A DNA stretch of 52,568 nucleotides from Bacteroidota bacterium (GCA_963169455.1 CAUJDW010000060.1:1-52568), one strand, 5' to 3'; counted from the first letter of the stretch, positions 1 to 10,766 are shown. The notes: generated by a model not told the origin, from the sequence alone. Numbers and translations are program-made.

Positions 1-239
1 CAGGGTAGGGGGTACCCACCTACGATGAGGGCGGCTCAGGGTAGGGGGTACCCACCTACGATGAGGGCGGCTCAGGGCGGGGGTACCTACCTACGATGAG
101 GACGGCTCAGGGCGGGGGGGCGGCCCACGATGTGGGCGCTCAGGGTAGGGGGTACCCACCTACGATGAGGGCGGCTCAGGGTAGGGGGTACCCACCTACG
201 ATGAGGGCGGCTCAGGGCGGGGGGGCAGTCATCTATCTA
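1..239. repeat. 36-bp intergenic tandem repeat array
   Basis: Units begin at about 1, 37, 73, 108, 141, 177 and 213. Units 1, 2, 5 and 6 look identical at 36 bp. Unit 3 is 35 bp and unit 4 is 33 bp with a GC-rich deletion, and the last unit decays into a poly-G stretch. Each full unit contains a GGTACC palindrome and the motif CCTACGATGAGGGCGGCT. Units follow each other directly with no unique spacers, so it is not a CRISPR array. No open frame of interest runs through it. The array is cut by the window edge. Confidence 0.9.
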
Positions 240-260
240 CCCACGATTGAAATCGTGGGT
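239..260. repeat. Perfect hairpin with GA loop (REP-like), copy 1
   Basis: Arms CCCACGATT (240-248) and AATCGTGGG (251-259) are perfectly complementary around a two-base GA loop, and the flanking A239/T260 also pair. It closes the tandem array. The shape (9-bp arms plus GA) is the same as in the hairpin at 302-321, although the arm sequences differ. Confidence 0.8.
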
Positions 261-301
261 TAGGGGGGGGGGCTTGACAACAGGGCCGGGCGATCCCTGA
301 A

Positions 302-321
302 CCCCGGACTGAAGTCCGGGG
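302..321. repeat. Perfect hairpin with GA loop (REP-like), copy 2
   Basis: Arms CCCCGGACT (302-310) and AGTCCGGGG (313-321) pair perfectly around GA (311-312). It lies a few bases beyond the stop codon of the LOG-family gene on the minus strand. It could serve as a transcription end, but there is no T-tract, so a REP-type repeat is the better reading. Confidence 0.75.
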
Positions 322-328
322 ACAGGAT

Positions 329-1048
329 TTACAACTGATAATTCGGGCTCAGTTGTTCGCCTTTTTCCGAATAGAAATCGTTGATGATCTGGACCACTTC
401 TTCGGGGCTGTCCGTTATGGGCATCAGGTCGAGGTCCTCCGGATTGATGTTATTATGTTGCTCCAGCATGGCCAGTTTGATCCACTCTTTAAGGCCGCCC
501 CAGAATTCGGCGCCGACCAGGACGACGGGCACCTTGGTGATTTTTTTGGTCTGCACCAGGGTCAGGGTCTCGAACAGCTCGTCCATGGTGCCGAAGCCGC
601 CGGGCAGGGCCACGAAGGCCTGGGCGTACTTGACGAACATCACTTTGCGGACGAAGAAGTAGCGGAAGCTGAGGTTGGCGTCGACGTCGATGTATTTGTT
701 GAAGCCCTGCTCGAAAGGCAGGTCGATGTTGAGGCCTACGGAGCGGCCGCCGTAGAGGTGGGCGCCCTTGTTGCCGGCCTCCATAATGCCGGGCCCGCCG
801 CCGGTGATGACGCCGTAGCCGGCCTCGGTGAGCAGGCGGGCGATATCTACGGCTTTTTTATAGTAGGGGCTGTCGGGCTGTGTTCGGGCCGAGCCGAAGA
901 TAGACACGCAGGGCCCCATGGCGTTCAGCGTTTCGAACCCTTCCACCAGCTCGGAAATCACCTTGAACATCGTCCAGGAGTTCTCGCCTTTGACCTGCCG
1001 GCCCCATGATTTCATCTGGTGCTTAGGAATATTATTTTCTTGTACCAT
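329..1048 (-). CDS. LOG family protein (TIGR00730-type Rossmann fold)
   Basis: 239 residues. The two family signatures are visible: GGGPGIMEA at about 83-91 and PGGFGTMDE at about 149-157, with FFVRKVMF between them. Characterised LOG proteins are phosphoribohydrolases that remove ribose 5'-phosphate from nucleoside monophosphates, including cytokinin precursors, and many bacterial members have no proven substrate. No signal peptide, so cytoplasmic. About 40 extra residues precede the usual core start (GPCVSIFGSAR), as in many Bacteroidota homologues. The start ATG at 1046-1048 is preceded by an A/T-rich stretch. A REP-like element (1080-1165) separates it from the upstream regulator gene. 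The family call is firm; the cellular role is not known. Confidence 0.9.
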   Translation of the reverse strand: MVQENNIPKHQMKSWGRQVKGENSWTMFKVISELVEGFETLNAMGPCVSIFGSARTQPDSPYYKKAVDIARLLTEAGYGVITGGGPGIMEAGNKGAHLYGGRSVGLNIDLPFEQGFNKYIDVDANLSFRYFFVRKVMFVKYAQAFVALPGGFGTMDELFETLTLVQTKKITKVPVVLVGAEFWGGLKEWIKLAMLEQHNNINPEDLDLMPITDSPEEVVQIINDFYSEKGEQLSPNYQL

Positions 1049-1079
1049 ACATTTATGGTTTTTATCAATTGGCTGATTG

Positions 1080-1165
1080 TGGAACGCGGGCCTCCGGCCC
1101 GTGAAAGGAAAGCGCCTTTTGAGCGGTTTCCCCTTGTGTCCGCGGCACTGGAGGGCTGCGTTCCA
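1080..1165. repeat. GGAACGCGGG palindromic element, copy 1 (divergent)
   Basis: Bounded by the 8-bp inverted repeat TGGAACGC (1080-1087) and GCGTTCCA (1158-1165). It begins with GGAACGCGGGCCTCCGGCCC, the same opening hairpin found in the elements at 20480 and 36229. The interior differs from those two copies. It lies between the LOG gene and the terminator of the sigma-54 regulator. Confidence 0.6.
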
Positions 1166-1198
1166 GCGAAAAAAGCCTGCCGAAAACGGACAGGCTTT
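1165..1198 (-). terminator. Rho-independent terminator of the sigma-54 regulator gene
   Basis: Read on the minus strand, AAGCCTGTCCG, TTTT loop, CGGCAGGCTT and a T-tract form a strong stem-loop 30-60 bases after the stop codon at 1226. Its closeness shows that the regulator gene really ends there and does not continue into a DNA-binding domain. Confidence 0.85.
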
Positions 1199-1225
1199 CC
1201 TAGTTAAATCTTTTGAACCTTTTTG

Positions 1226-2503
1226 TCAAGCTTGTATGCCTTTATAGCTGGCAAATTCTTCTTCTATGAACTGATACAAAGCTTCTTTGTCATCAAACTG
1301 TTCGAAAAGCCGCCGCAGTGGTTCCCTGGGGGCAGCGGCGTCCGTCATCACGTACCGCCTGACGTCCTCTTCCCCGATCGCGTTTCCGCTGAGGATGATG
1401 AGGCGTTCGATAACGTTGTGCAGTTCGCGGATGTTGCCCGTCCAGTTTACCTTTTGCAGCAGGGCCAGGGCCTCTTCTGATATCTGCTTGGGGCTTGCGC
1501 CGTATTCATTACAAATCTGGCTTATAAAATGTTTGGCGAGCTGGGGAATATCCTCTCTTCTGTCGTTGAGGGCCGGTACGTTGATGATGATGACGGCCAG
1601 GCGGTGGTAGAGGTCTTCGCGGAAGCGGCCGGCATCGATCTCGCGGCGCAGGTCTTTGTTGGTTGCCGCCACCACGCGGACGTCAACGCGGATCTCCTTG
1701 TCGCCGCCGACGCGGGTGATGCGGTTTTCCTGGAGGGCGCGCAGCACTTTTGCCTGAGCGGAGAGGCTCATGTCGCCGATCTCATCGAGAAAGAGGGTGC
1801 CGCCGCTGGCCTGTTCGAACTTGCCGATGCGCTGTTTGACGGCGGAGGTGAAGGCCCCTTTTTCGTGGCCGAACAATTCGCTTTCGATCAGTTCGGAGGG
1901 GATGGCGGCGCAGTTGACCTCGACGATGGGCTGATCGGCCCTCGAGCTCTGCTCGTGGAGCCAGCGGGCAACCAGTTCCTTGCCGGCGCCGTTGGGCCCC
2001 AGGATGAGTACGCGGGCATCGGTAGCGGCCACGCGTTCGATGGTTTCCTTTACCTGGCGGATGCGTTCCGACTCGCCGATGATCTCCTGCACTCTGGCTT
2101 TGGCCACCTTGCGCTGCAGGGTTTTCGTTTCCGAGATGAGGTTCGATTTGTCCATCGCGTTGCGGATGGTGATGAGCAGGCGGTTGAGGTCGGGGGGTTT
2201 GGAGATAAAATCGAAAGCGCCTTTTTTGACGGCCTCCACGGCCGTATCGATATTGGCGTGGCCGGATATCATGACCACGGGGGTGTCGGGCGCCAGGATC
2301 TGAATGCGCTCCAGGGCCTCCATGCCGTCCATTTTCGGCATTTTGATATCGAGGATCACTACGTCGTATTTCTGCTGTTTGAGCCTGGCCAGGCATTCGA
2401 GGCCGTCGGAGGCTTCGTCCACCTCATATTGCTCGAATTCCAGTATTTCTTTGAGGGTGCGCCGGATGTTCTGCTCGTCGTCAACAATGAGTATTTTGGC
2501 CAT
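1226..2503 (-). CDS. NtrC-type sigma-54 activator without a Fis DNA-binding domain
   Basis: 425 residues. The receiver domain (about 1-115) has phosphoacceptor D52 in [13 protein letters not shown]. The AAA+ sigma-54 interaction domain (about 140-375) has Walker A GPNGAGKE (169-176), the sigma-54-contact loop GAFTSA (216-221) and Walker B LFLDE. Family members normally end in a Fis-type helix-turn-helix that binds enhancer DNA. Here the protein stops about 25 residues into the linker helix ([13 protein letters not shown]), and a terminator follows within 30-60 bases. No helix-turn-helix is visible in any frame downstream. It should be able to act on RNA polymerase-sigma-54 when phosphorylated, but would have to work from solution, as in Helicobacter FlgR. 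No partner kinase is adjacent. Confidence 0.9.
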   Translation of the reverse strand: MAKILIVDDEQNIRRTLKEILEFEQYEVDEASDGLECLARLKQQKYDVVILDIKMPKMDGMEALERIQILAPDTPVVMISGHANIDTAVEAVKKGAFDFISKPPDLNRLLITIRNAMDKSNLISETKTLQRKVAKARVQEIIGESERIRQVKETIERVAATDARVLILGPNGAGKELVARWLHEQSSRADQPIVEVNCAAIPSELIESELFGHEKGAFTSAVKQRIGKFEQASGGTLFLDEIGDMSLSAQAKVLRALQENRITRVGGDKEIRVDVRVVAATNKDLRREIDAGRFREDLYHRLAVIIINVPALNDRREDIPQLAKHFISQICNEYGASPKQISEEALALLQKVNWTGNIRELHNVIERLIILSGNAIGEEDVRRYVMTDAAAPREPLRRLFEQFDDKEALYQFIEEEFASYKGIQA

Positions 2504-2570
2504 GTGTTCGGGTATTTGTGCTTACTGGCAATACCCACAATACGGGAGATGGCAGAAATTGTTGCGCTGC

Positions 2571-3578
2571 TCAGCGGATAAGGCCGTGGGCCAGCATCAG
2601 GGCGAGCACCAGGGCTAGGAAGATGGACACGCCCCACCAGGCCAGGCGCCGGTCGGCTTTTTTGAGGCCGGCCACGTCCACCTCTTTCTTCTTCTGAAGG
2701 ATTACCCGGTTGCCCACCAGGATGGCCCGCAGCATAACGGCGACGATGAGCCCGTAGCCGGCCAGGTAAATTTTGTCCATCAGCACCATATAGCCCACAT
2801 CGGGCAGAGCGTCGCTGTAGGATTGCTGCAGGAAAACGGCGGTGAGCAGGCCGCCTATGGGCAGGGAAATGCGGGCGTCGAGCTGGGTGGAGTGGATAAA
2901 CAAAGCCCCCAGGCTGGCGATAATCACGATGAGCAGGGGCAGCATCAGCTTGAGGAAGAAGTAACTGAGGGGCCGGGCAATGTTCAGTTTGAGTGTGAAA
3001 TTGCTGAAAGCCTCGGGCTTTTTACCCGTTTCCCCGAAGTTGGTCACGTAAAAGTTGGGCTGCGTTCCCAGGGTGGCGCCCCTGATGTTCCAGCCGGGTA
3101 TCCGCAGGTCTTTCCGCACAAAGGCATTGATGCTGTCGGGCAGGTAGGCCAGGGAATCCTGGGGAAAGTCCACGTTTTCGATGCGAATCTCCAGCTGGTG
3201 TCGATCCAGGGGGAAGTTGTACAGTTCAAAGGGGTGGTAAAAACGCCCCTCGATGCGCATGCCGTTGTACAGGTAGCCATCGGGCAGCAGGAGGGGCTCC
3301 TCGTGAAAGACATTCTGGGTAAAACCCCATTTATCCAGTGCATTGACGAACTCGATGTTTGTGGGGTCCCGATCCCCCTTCCATTTGAACCAAATGTAAA
3401 AATCTGCGTAAAAAGAGTGGTCGTTGATGTTCATGTCATACAGGTTCATCAGGTATGCGCCTGTATAGACTACTTCGCGGCCATCGTCCGATGCCGGCCC
3501 GGACTGAGCGCCGCCCGGAAAGGGCAGCAGGCACAGCGCCGCAACAACGATGGCGCTGAGGTAAATCGGAAGCTTCAT
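2571..3578 (-). CDS. Prokaryotic pentameric ligand-gated ion channel (Cys-loop superfamily)
   Basis: 335 residues, the usual size for bacterial GLIC/ELIC-type channels. A signal peptide (about 1-25, ending GGAQS) is followed by an extracellular ligand-binding beta-sandwich (about 35-200). The Cys-loop equivalent NFPLDRHQLEIRIENVDF (121-138) keeps the FPxD core but has no cysteines, as in other prokaryotic members. Four membrane helices follow: M1 about 207-229, pore-lining M2 about 235-252 (DARISLPIGGLLTAVFLQ), M3 about 261-287 (GYMVLMDKIYLAGYG) and M4 about 312-332. The M2-M3 linker carries the conserved proline (ALPDVGY). There is no large intracellular loop, again typical of bacteria. The ligand and ion selectivity cannot be read from sequence. 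It is on the same strand as the sigma-54 activator, 67 bp upstream of it. Confidence 0.92.
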   Translation of the reverse strand: MKLPIYLSAIVVAALCLLPFPGGAQSGPASDDGREVVYTGAYLMNLYDMNINDHSFYADFYIWFKWKGDRDPTNIEFVNALDKWGFTQNVFHEEPLLLPDGYLYNGMRIEGRFYHPFELYNFPLDRHQLEIRIENVDFPQDSLAYLPDSINAFVRKDLRIPGWNIRGATLGTQPNFYVTNFGETGKKPEAFSNFTLKLNIARPLSYFFLKLMLPLLIVIIASLGALFIHSTQLDARISLPIGGLLTAVFLQQSYSDALPDVGYMVLMDKIYLAGYGLIVAVMLRAILVGNRVILQKKKEVDVAGLKKADRRLAWWGVSIFLALVLALMLAHGLIR

Positions 3579-3781
3579 CAGCAGGTATTGATCCTGTAAA
3601 AATCGCTATTTTCCGCAAAGTCCGGGAAAAAAGTTTTCAGCGCCCCGGCCTGGTTCTCAATTAAAACCGGGCAAAGAACATTCCCCTGCTGTGATCACAT
3701 CTTCCGGGAAATTCTCATCTTTGGGTCTGATTTTGAGCAGTAATTGCCATTTCCCGAACACATAAATAGAAAGAAACACCC

Positions 3782-6013
<2,232 letters not shown>

Positions 6014-6033
6014 TTTTGAATGGTAAGATAATT

Positions 6034-6161
6034 GGCCGAATGGCTGATCGTTCAGCCTGGCAAGGCTTCGTTAATACACCGGGCAAACCAACGGTATTTT
6101 CTTCTGTATCCCAGGGAGGCGAACATCTTGGCTCAACCCTTCAGCGATCAGCCATTCAGCC
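6034..6161. repeat. Inverted-repeat-bounded intergenic element (~128 bp)
   Basis: GAATGGCTGATCG (6038-6050) is perfectly complementary to CGATCAGCCATTC (6145-6157), and the match extends imperfectly to about 20 bp on each side. The element fills the gap between the convergent phosphofructokinase and amidohydrolase genes and overlaps the last bases of the latter. It has no T-tract. It could be a long terminator stem or a small mobile-type repeat. Confidence 0.55.
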
Positions 6162-7346
6162 ATTCAATTCCTTCACTGCCAGCCAGGCCATCAGCCCGAT
6201 GCTCAGCTCCAGGCAATCCTCATCCACATCGAAGGTATTGGTGTGGAGTGGGGAGGTAATGCCTTTGGCCGTGTTGCCGGTGCCCAGGCGGTAAAAGCAG
6301 GCCGGCATTTGCTGGGAGAAATAGGCGAAGTCTTCGGCCGTCATGCGGGGCGGGAGTTCCACTACGTTTTCCGGGCCGAGGTATTCTTCTGCAAAAGCCC
6401 GGACCTTTTGGGTCAGCGCGTCGTCGTTGACCAGCACCGGGTAGCCGACGTCCACTACGAAATCGCAGGAGCCCCCCATGCCTTCGGCGATGCTTTCGGC
6501 CATCTTTTTCATCAGGTTGTGCGCCCTGAAGCGCCACTCCTCGTCCATGGTGCGGAAGGTTCCCTCCAGGCGGACTTCGTTGGGGATGATATTGGTCGCT
6601 CCGCCTTTGGAAGCGATATAGCCGAAGGTGACGACAGAGGGAACGTGCGGGTCGGCATGACGGCTGACGACCTGCTGCAGGGCCGTGAGGATATGGGCGG
6701 CGATGAGGATGGGGTCGATGCAGTCCTGAGGCAGGGCGCCGTGGCCGCCCCTGCCTTTCACCGTTACATAGAGTTCATCGGCGGAGGCCATGTAGCTGCC
6801 CGGGCGCATGCCTACCTTACCGGCTTCGAGGGGCGGGTGCACGTGCTGCCCGATGATGCTGGCCGGCCGTGGATTGTCCAGAACGCCTTCCCTGATCATG
6901 ATGGAGGCCCCGCCGGGCAACACCTCTTCGCCCGGCTGGAAGATGAGCTTCACCGTACCGTCGAACTCTCCGCGCAGTTCATTCAGGATGCGGGCGGCTC
7001 CCAGCAGGGAGGCCGTGTGCACGTCGTGCCCGCAGGCGTGCATGACGCCCGGTTTTTTCGACTTGTAAGGCGCATCGTTTGCTTCTTCAATGGGAAGGGC
7101 GTCCATATCGGCGCGCAGGGCCACTACCCTGTCGCTGCCGTTTCGGCCCCGGATGAGGCCTACCAGCCCATTGCCGGCCATGCCGTGCTGGAACGGGATG
7201 CCGAACTCGGCCAGCCTGGCTGCTATGAATTTCCCGGTTTCCACTTCCTGGAAAGAAAGCTCCGGATTTTCGTGAAGGTGGCGGCGGATGGCTATGACGT
7301 CCTGATGGTACCTACCGGCCAGTTGCCTGATCTTATCTTTCAGCAT
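6156..7346 (-). CDS. M20 family metallo-amidohydrolase (N-acyl amino acid hydrolase type)
   Basis: 396 residues, normal for the hippurate/N-acyl-L-amino acid amidohydrolase branch of M20. Metal-binding motifs are intact: HACGHDVHTASLLGAA with C105 and H107, then FQPGEE with catalytic/metal E140-E141, and the dimerisation lid domain around GRGGHGALP. It hydrolyses amide bonds in N-acylated amino acids or indole-amide-like compounds; the substrate is not predictable. No signal peptide, so cytoplasmic. The start ATG at 7344-7346 has an A-rich upstream context. Transcribed convergently with the phosphofructokinase gene. Confidence 0.92.
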   Translation of the reverse strand: MLKDKIRQLAGRYHQDVIAIRRHLHENPELSFQEVETGKFIAARLAEFGIPFQHGMAGNGLVGLIRGRNGSDRVVALRADMDALPIEEANDAPYKSKKPGVMHACGHDVHTASLLGAARILNELRGEFDGTVKLIFQPGEEVLPGGASIMIREGVLDNPRPASIIGQHVHPPLEAGKVGMRPGSYMASADELYVTVKGRGGHGALPQDCIDPILIAAHILTALQQVVSRHADPHVPSVVTFGYIASKGGATNIIPNEVRLEGTFRTMDEEWRFRAHNLMKKMAESIAEGMGGSCDFVVDVGYPVLVNDDALTQKVRAFAEEYLGPENVVELPPRMTAEDFAYFSQQMPACFYRLGTGNTAKGITSPLHTNTFDVDEDCLELSIGLMAWLAVKELNG

Positions 7347-7411
7347 GGATTTTTTGTTTACATAATATAAAGGTGCTGGTTTTCAGCAAAGCGGCAAAGC
7401 ACGGAAAGCTA

Positions 7412-7419
7412 TATCTTTG
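7412..7419 (+). promoter_or_regulatory. -7 box of a Bacteroidota promoter for the Uma2 gene
   Basis: TATCTTTG matches TAnnTTTG exactly and lies 16 bp before the ATG at 7436, so the leader would be about 10 nt. A clear -33 TTG is not evident at the expected spacing, so the call rests on the -7 box alone. Confidence 0.4.
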
Positions 7420-7435
7420 AAAAAATAAGGTTATC

Positions 7436-8032
7436 ATGGCAAATATCACCAGCCTGGATCAACTCGACCTCAACGGCCTGTATTCCTATGCAGATTATCT
7501 GAGCTGGCAACTCGAGGAAAGGGTAGAGCTCATCAAAGGCCGGATATTTAAAATGTCGCCGGCGCCGAGCCGGCAGCACCAGCGCATCGCCACTCAGCTT
7601 ACAGGGCAGATTCTGCCCTATCTTCAGGGGAAACCGTGCCAGATGTATTTTGCCCCTTTTGACGTGCGCCTGCTGGATTCCCAAAAATCGGCCAAAGACG
7701 AAGATATCTATACGGTCGTTCAACCCGACATTTGCACGATATGCGACCTGTCGAAACTGGATGACAGAGGCTGCCTGGGCGCTCCGGACTGGATCATTGA
7801 AATCCTGTCGCCCGGAAACAACAAAAAGGAGCTGGATTATAAATTTCGGTTATATGAGGAAAACGGAGTCCGGGAGTACTGGCTGGTTTTTCCCTCCGAC
7901 CAGACAGTGGCCGTTTTTGACCTGGAGGATGGCAAATATAACTTCCGCAAGATTTACGCGAGCGACGACGCCATTCCGGTCGGAATTTTTCCGGAATTTT
8001 CCATTGTGCTGCAAAGGATATTTCGGGATTAA
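7436..8032 (+). CDS. Uma2 family (DUF820) putative restriction endonuclease-fold protein
   Basis: 198 residues. Uma2 proteins have a PD-(D/E)xK nuclease fold and are common in multicellular or filamentous bacteria, with no settled function. The pattern is visible as QPDICTIC, then DWIIEILSPGNNKKELDYK (catalytic D/E and K), then EYWLVFP. No signal peptide. Its stop overlaps the stop of the convergent permease gene by 4 bp. A second, distant Uma2 gene lies at 48464-49039. The family call is secure; nuclease activity is inferred from the fold. Confidence 0.88.
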   Translation: MANITSLDQLDLNGLYSYADYLSWQLEERVELIKGRIFKMSPAPSRQHQRIATQLTGQILPYLQGKPCQMYFAPFDVRLLDSQKSAKDEDIYTVVQPDICTICDLSKLDDRGCLGAPDWIIEILSPGNNKKELDYKFRLYEENGVREYWLVFPSDQTVAVFDLEDGKYNFRKIYASDDAIPVGIFPEFSIVLQRIFRD

Positions 8033-9357
8033 CCCGCCTGTTCCGTTCTTGTTCCAAATCTTTTAAACAGGAAGAACACCAGCACGCCCAGGGCCAGCAG
8101 CCCCAGCCCCGCCAATGCCTGCATGGGCCGTTCGATAAGCGTATTCACCACAAAAGCGCTGCTGATGAGAACAAATATTCCCGGCACTACCGGGTAGCCC
8201 CAGGTGCGGTACGGCCGCTCGGTGTGCGGCAGCTTGCGGCGGAAAATGAATACGCTGAAGCCCCCCAGGGCCATGAAGGCAATATCCATGAAGGTAACGT
8301 AGGTGATCAACTCGGCGAAGGCGCCCCAGGCCAGCAGCAGGACGATGGCCCAGCCGGCCTGCAGCAGCATGGCCGCCACCGGCGTATGGAAGCGCGGGTG
8401 CACTTCGGCCAACTGCCGGAAAAAGATGCCATCCCGGGCCATGGCGAAGTAGATGCGCGGAGCCGACATGGTGTAAATCCCTATGGTGCCGAAAATGGAA
8501 ATAGCTATGGCGACGGCCATCAGTTTGCCGCCGAAGGAGAACACCTGCCCCACCGCTTCACCCGCCACCCGCGTGGTATTGGCGATGGCGTCCAGCGGCA
8601 GCAGGAGCATGTAGCCGAGGTTGGCCAGTACATAGGTGAGGGTAACGATCAGCGCACCCAGCACCATGGCGCGGGGCACTGTGCGCCGGGGCTCGATGGC
8701 TTCGCCGGCCAGGTAGGAGGCGTGGTGCCAGCCCCCGAACGACCACAACACCCCGATGAGGGCCAGCAGCAGGGCGCCGGCCGGCCGGGCAGGGGCGTTA
8801 ACCGCAAGATCAAACTGGAGCGCCACCTTTCCGGGCTCGAAAAAGAGCAGCCCCACGACGATGATGCCTGCAATGGCCAGCAGCTTCAGGGCGGTAAATA
8901 CGTTGGACAACCACTGGCTGGCGCCGACGCCGAAGATGTTGAAAGCCGTCAGCCCGACAATAACCACAATGGCCAGCCCGATTTTTTCCCGGTACGCAAA
9001 TGGAAAAAAGTAGGACAGGTATTCCGCCATGGCGATGCCCAGGGCCGCCAGAGCGCCGGTATTGATGACCAGCAGGATGACCCAGCCATAGAGGAAGCCC
9101 GCCAGCTCGCCGTAGGCTTCTTTCAGAAATACATACACCCCACCCGCTTTGGGAAAAAGCCCGCCCAGTTCGGCAAAAGTCAAGGCCCCGGTGAGGGCAA
9201 TGGCCCCGCCCAGCACCCAGGCCAGCAGGGCATAGCCATGGTGCGGCGCCGCCTGCACCACTGCATAAGGGGTCACAAAAATGCCGGACCCTATACAGGA
9301 GCCTACGGCGATCATCGTCAGGCCGTAGAGGGTGAGCTTGCGGTCGAGATTGGGCAT
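8029..9357 (-). CDS. APC superfamily amino acid permease
   Basis: 442 residues with about 12 hydrophobic helices. The N-terminus has the APC signature GLTMIAVGSCIGSGIFVTP, where the unwound helix 1 binds the substrate backbone. GVLWSFGGWHHASYLAGEAIEP, in the TM6 region, is typical of the LAT/amino-acid exchanger branch. It imports or exchanges amino acids at the inner membrane; the specificity is unknown. Overlaps the Uma2 stop codon by 4 bp and lies 53 bp downstream of the haloperoxidase-like gene on the same strand, so co-transcription is possible. Confidence 0.9.
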   Translation of the reverse strand: MPNLDRKLTLYGLTMIAVGSCIGSGIFVTPYAVVQAAPHHGYALLAWVLGGAIALTGALTFAELGGLFPKAGGVYVFLKEAYGELAGFLYGWVILLVINTGALAALGIAMAEYLSYFFPFAYREKIGLAIVVIVGLTAFNIFGVGASQWLSNVFTALKLLAIAGIIVVGLLFFEPGKVALQFDLAVNAPARPAGALLLALIGVLWSFGGWHHASYLAGEAIEPRRTVPRAMVLGALIVTLTYVLANLGYMLLLPLDAIANTTRVAGEAVGQVFSFGGKLMAVAIAISIFGTIGIYTMSAPRIYFAMARDGIFFRQLAEVHPRFHTPVAAMLLQAGWAIVLLLAWGAFAELITYVTFMDIAFMALGGFSVFIFRRKLPHTERPYRTWGYPVVPGIFVLISSAFVVNTLIERPMQALAGLGLLALGVLVFFLFKRFGTRTEQAG

Positions 9358-9410
9358 GCGGAAAGGGAGGAAAACAGCGCCGGGCCATGCAGGACGGCCC
9401 GGCGCCGGTG

Positions 9411-10766
9411 TTAGTTCGAACTCAGTTGTTGCTTCATTTTCACGTGCTCCACAACAAACCTGCCCACTTTTTCTCCCTGGGCGACGCCGTTGTAAATGGC
9501 CGGTTTGTAATGTATGCCACCGTAAAGGCGGCTCACGGCGGCTTCATCGGAAGCTTCGAAGAAGGAATTGAAGGTGCGGGCAGGCAGCCCGTACTCCTCT
9601 TCGGTTGTGTCGGTAAACTGGAAATTGTCGCCGAAGATGGACGTCAGGGCGGTGGCGGCAGCGCGGGAAATCACGCTGTGGCCGCTGGTGTATTCGGGGA
9701 AAGGCGGGGTTTGCAGGGTTGGCCGCCAGTTCTCGTCGATGTATCGGTTGATCACGGTCTCGGGGCGGATCAGGATGCTGCGGTATTTTTCGTCCCAGCA
9801 GCTGATGAAGGCGTCGAAGAGGGCGATGGAAGTGAGGGTATAGGCCTCGACGGTTTTCATCATGTCGGCGCCGGCCTTTTTGCTGACGATCTGCGTGATG
9901 CCGACCCAGTGGCCGCCGGGGGTGATCTTCTTGGTCGCGTACATCACGTGCCCGGTGTGGTGGGAAACGTAGGGGTTGCAATCCCAGAATTTGGCGATAG
10001 CAACCCGCTCTTCATGTTCGGCGGGGGTTTCGGCTTTCAGCGCTTCGTACACTTCCATGGTTTCCTTCATAAACTGGCTGCTCATATCGGTGCTGAAGGC
10101 GGTAGGCGGCGGCGGTGGAAATTGCGCAGCCGAGTCGAGCACCAGGGGCCGTATTTTATTCCAGTTGGGCTCGATGCCGTCCATATAGTCGGGCGGCGTG
10201 GGTTGCCAATGGGCGGGGTCTTCCGAAATGGAGTACTTGGGGAAAGTCCGGGTCTGCTTGTACATATCGCCGGCCGACCACTCCAGGATGTGCTTTGCTA
10301 CCGCATCGCCGTAAGCAATGGAGCGGTCCCAGGCCTCTGCAGGCATGTTGATGGCGCCCAGCTCGGCGTAGAGCTCCTCTTCAAAGGCCTTCATTTTCTC
10401 TTCAGAGAAGATCAGAGCCCGCCCAACCGTCAGAAATGCCTGGAGGCTGGCCAGGGGGAAACAGTATTCCTGCCCCGCTTCTGGCTGGGGCCCGGGCTCC
10501 AGCCCGTTGATCTGGCCCGCCAGCGACTGATAGTCCGGAAAGCCGGGGCGCAGGGCCTCGTAGGCGGCAATGCTGGAATAGGCATAAATGCGGCTGGCTA
10601 CCGGAGGGGAGAAGATGTCGTGCACGATCACGTCCGACAACTGCTTCATGGAACGGTGGAAATACTCGGGATTCTTAGCCTCTTCCTGAAAATTGGGGTT
10701 GCTCTTTTCACAGGCCCCCACCAACAGGATCAATCCCATCAACCAAAGCCCTTTTTTCAGATACAT
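9411..10766 (-). CDS. Vanadium-dependent haloperoxidase/PAP2-type lipoprotein
   Basis: 451 residues with a lipoprotein signal (GLILLVGAC, lipidated Cys19). The full vanadate/phosphate pocket of the family is present: K327 and R334 in KYRSILIRP, S361-G362-H363 in EYTSGHSV, and R413 with H419 in RLYGGIH. Family members are either vanadium haloperoxidases, which oxidise halides with H2O2, or acid phosphatases that use the same pocket; sequence alone does not separate them. The lipid anchor places it in the periplasm or on the outer membrane. It may be co-transcribed with the downstream permease. Confidence 0.88.
   Translation of the reverse strand: MYLKKGLWLMGLILLVGACEKSNPNFQEEAKNPEYFHRSMKQLSDVIVHDIFSPPVASRIYAYSSIAAYEALRPGFPDYQSLAGQINGLEPGPQPEAGQEYCFPLASLQAFLTVGRALIFSEEKMKAFEEELYAELGAINMPAEAWDRSIAYGDAVAKHILEWSAGDMYKQTRTFPKYSISEDPAHWQPTPPDYMDGIEPNWNKIRPLVLDSAAQFPPPPPTAFSTDMSSQFMKETMEVYEALKAETPAEHEERVAIAKFWDCNPYVSHHTGHVMYATKKITPGGHWVGITQIVSKKAGADMMKTVEAYTLTSIALFDAFISCWDEKYRSILIRPETVINRYIDENWRPTLQTPPFPEYTSGHSVISRAAATALTSIFGDNFQFTDTTEEEYGLPARTFNSFFEASDEAAVSRLYGGIHYKPAIYNGVAQGEKVGRFVVEHVKMKQQLSSN

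Noticed and set aside
1-239. CRISPR array (36-bp repeat unit)
   Set aside because: Units are directly adjacent with no unique spacers, and no cas genes are present.
1165-1225. Frameshift hiding the Fis domain of the sigma-54 regulator
   Set aside because: All frames after the stop run into the terminator; no helix-turn-helix remnant is present.
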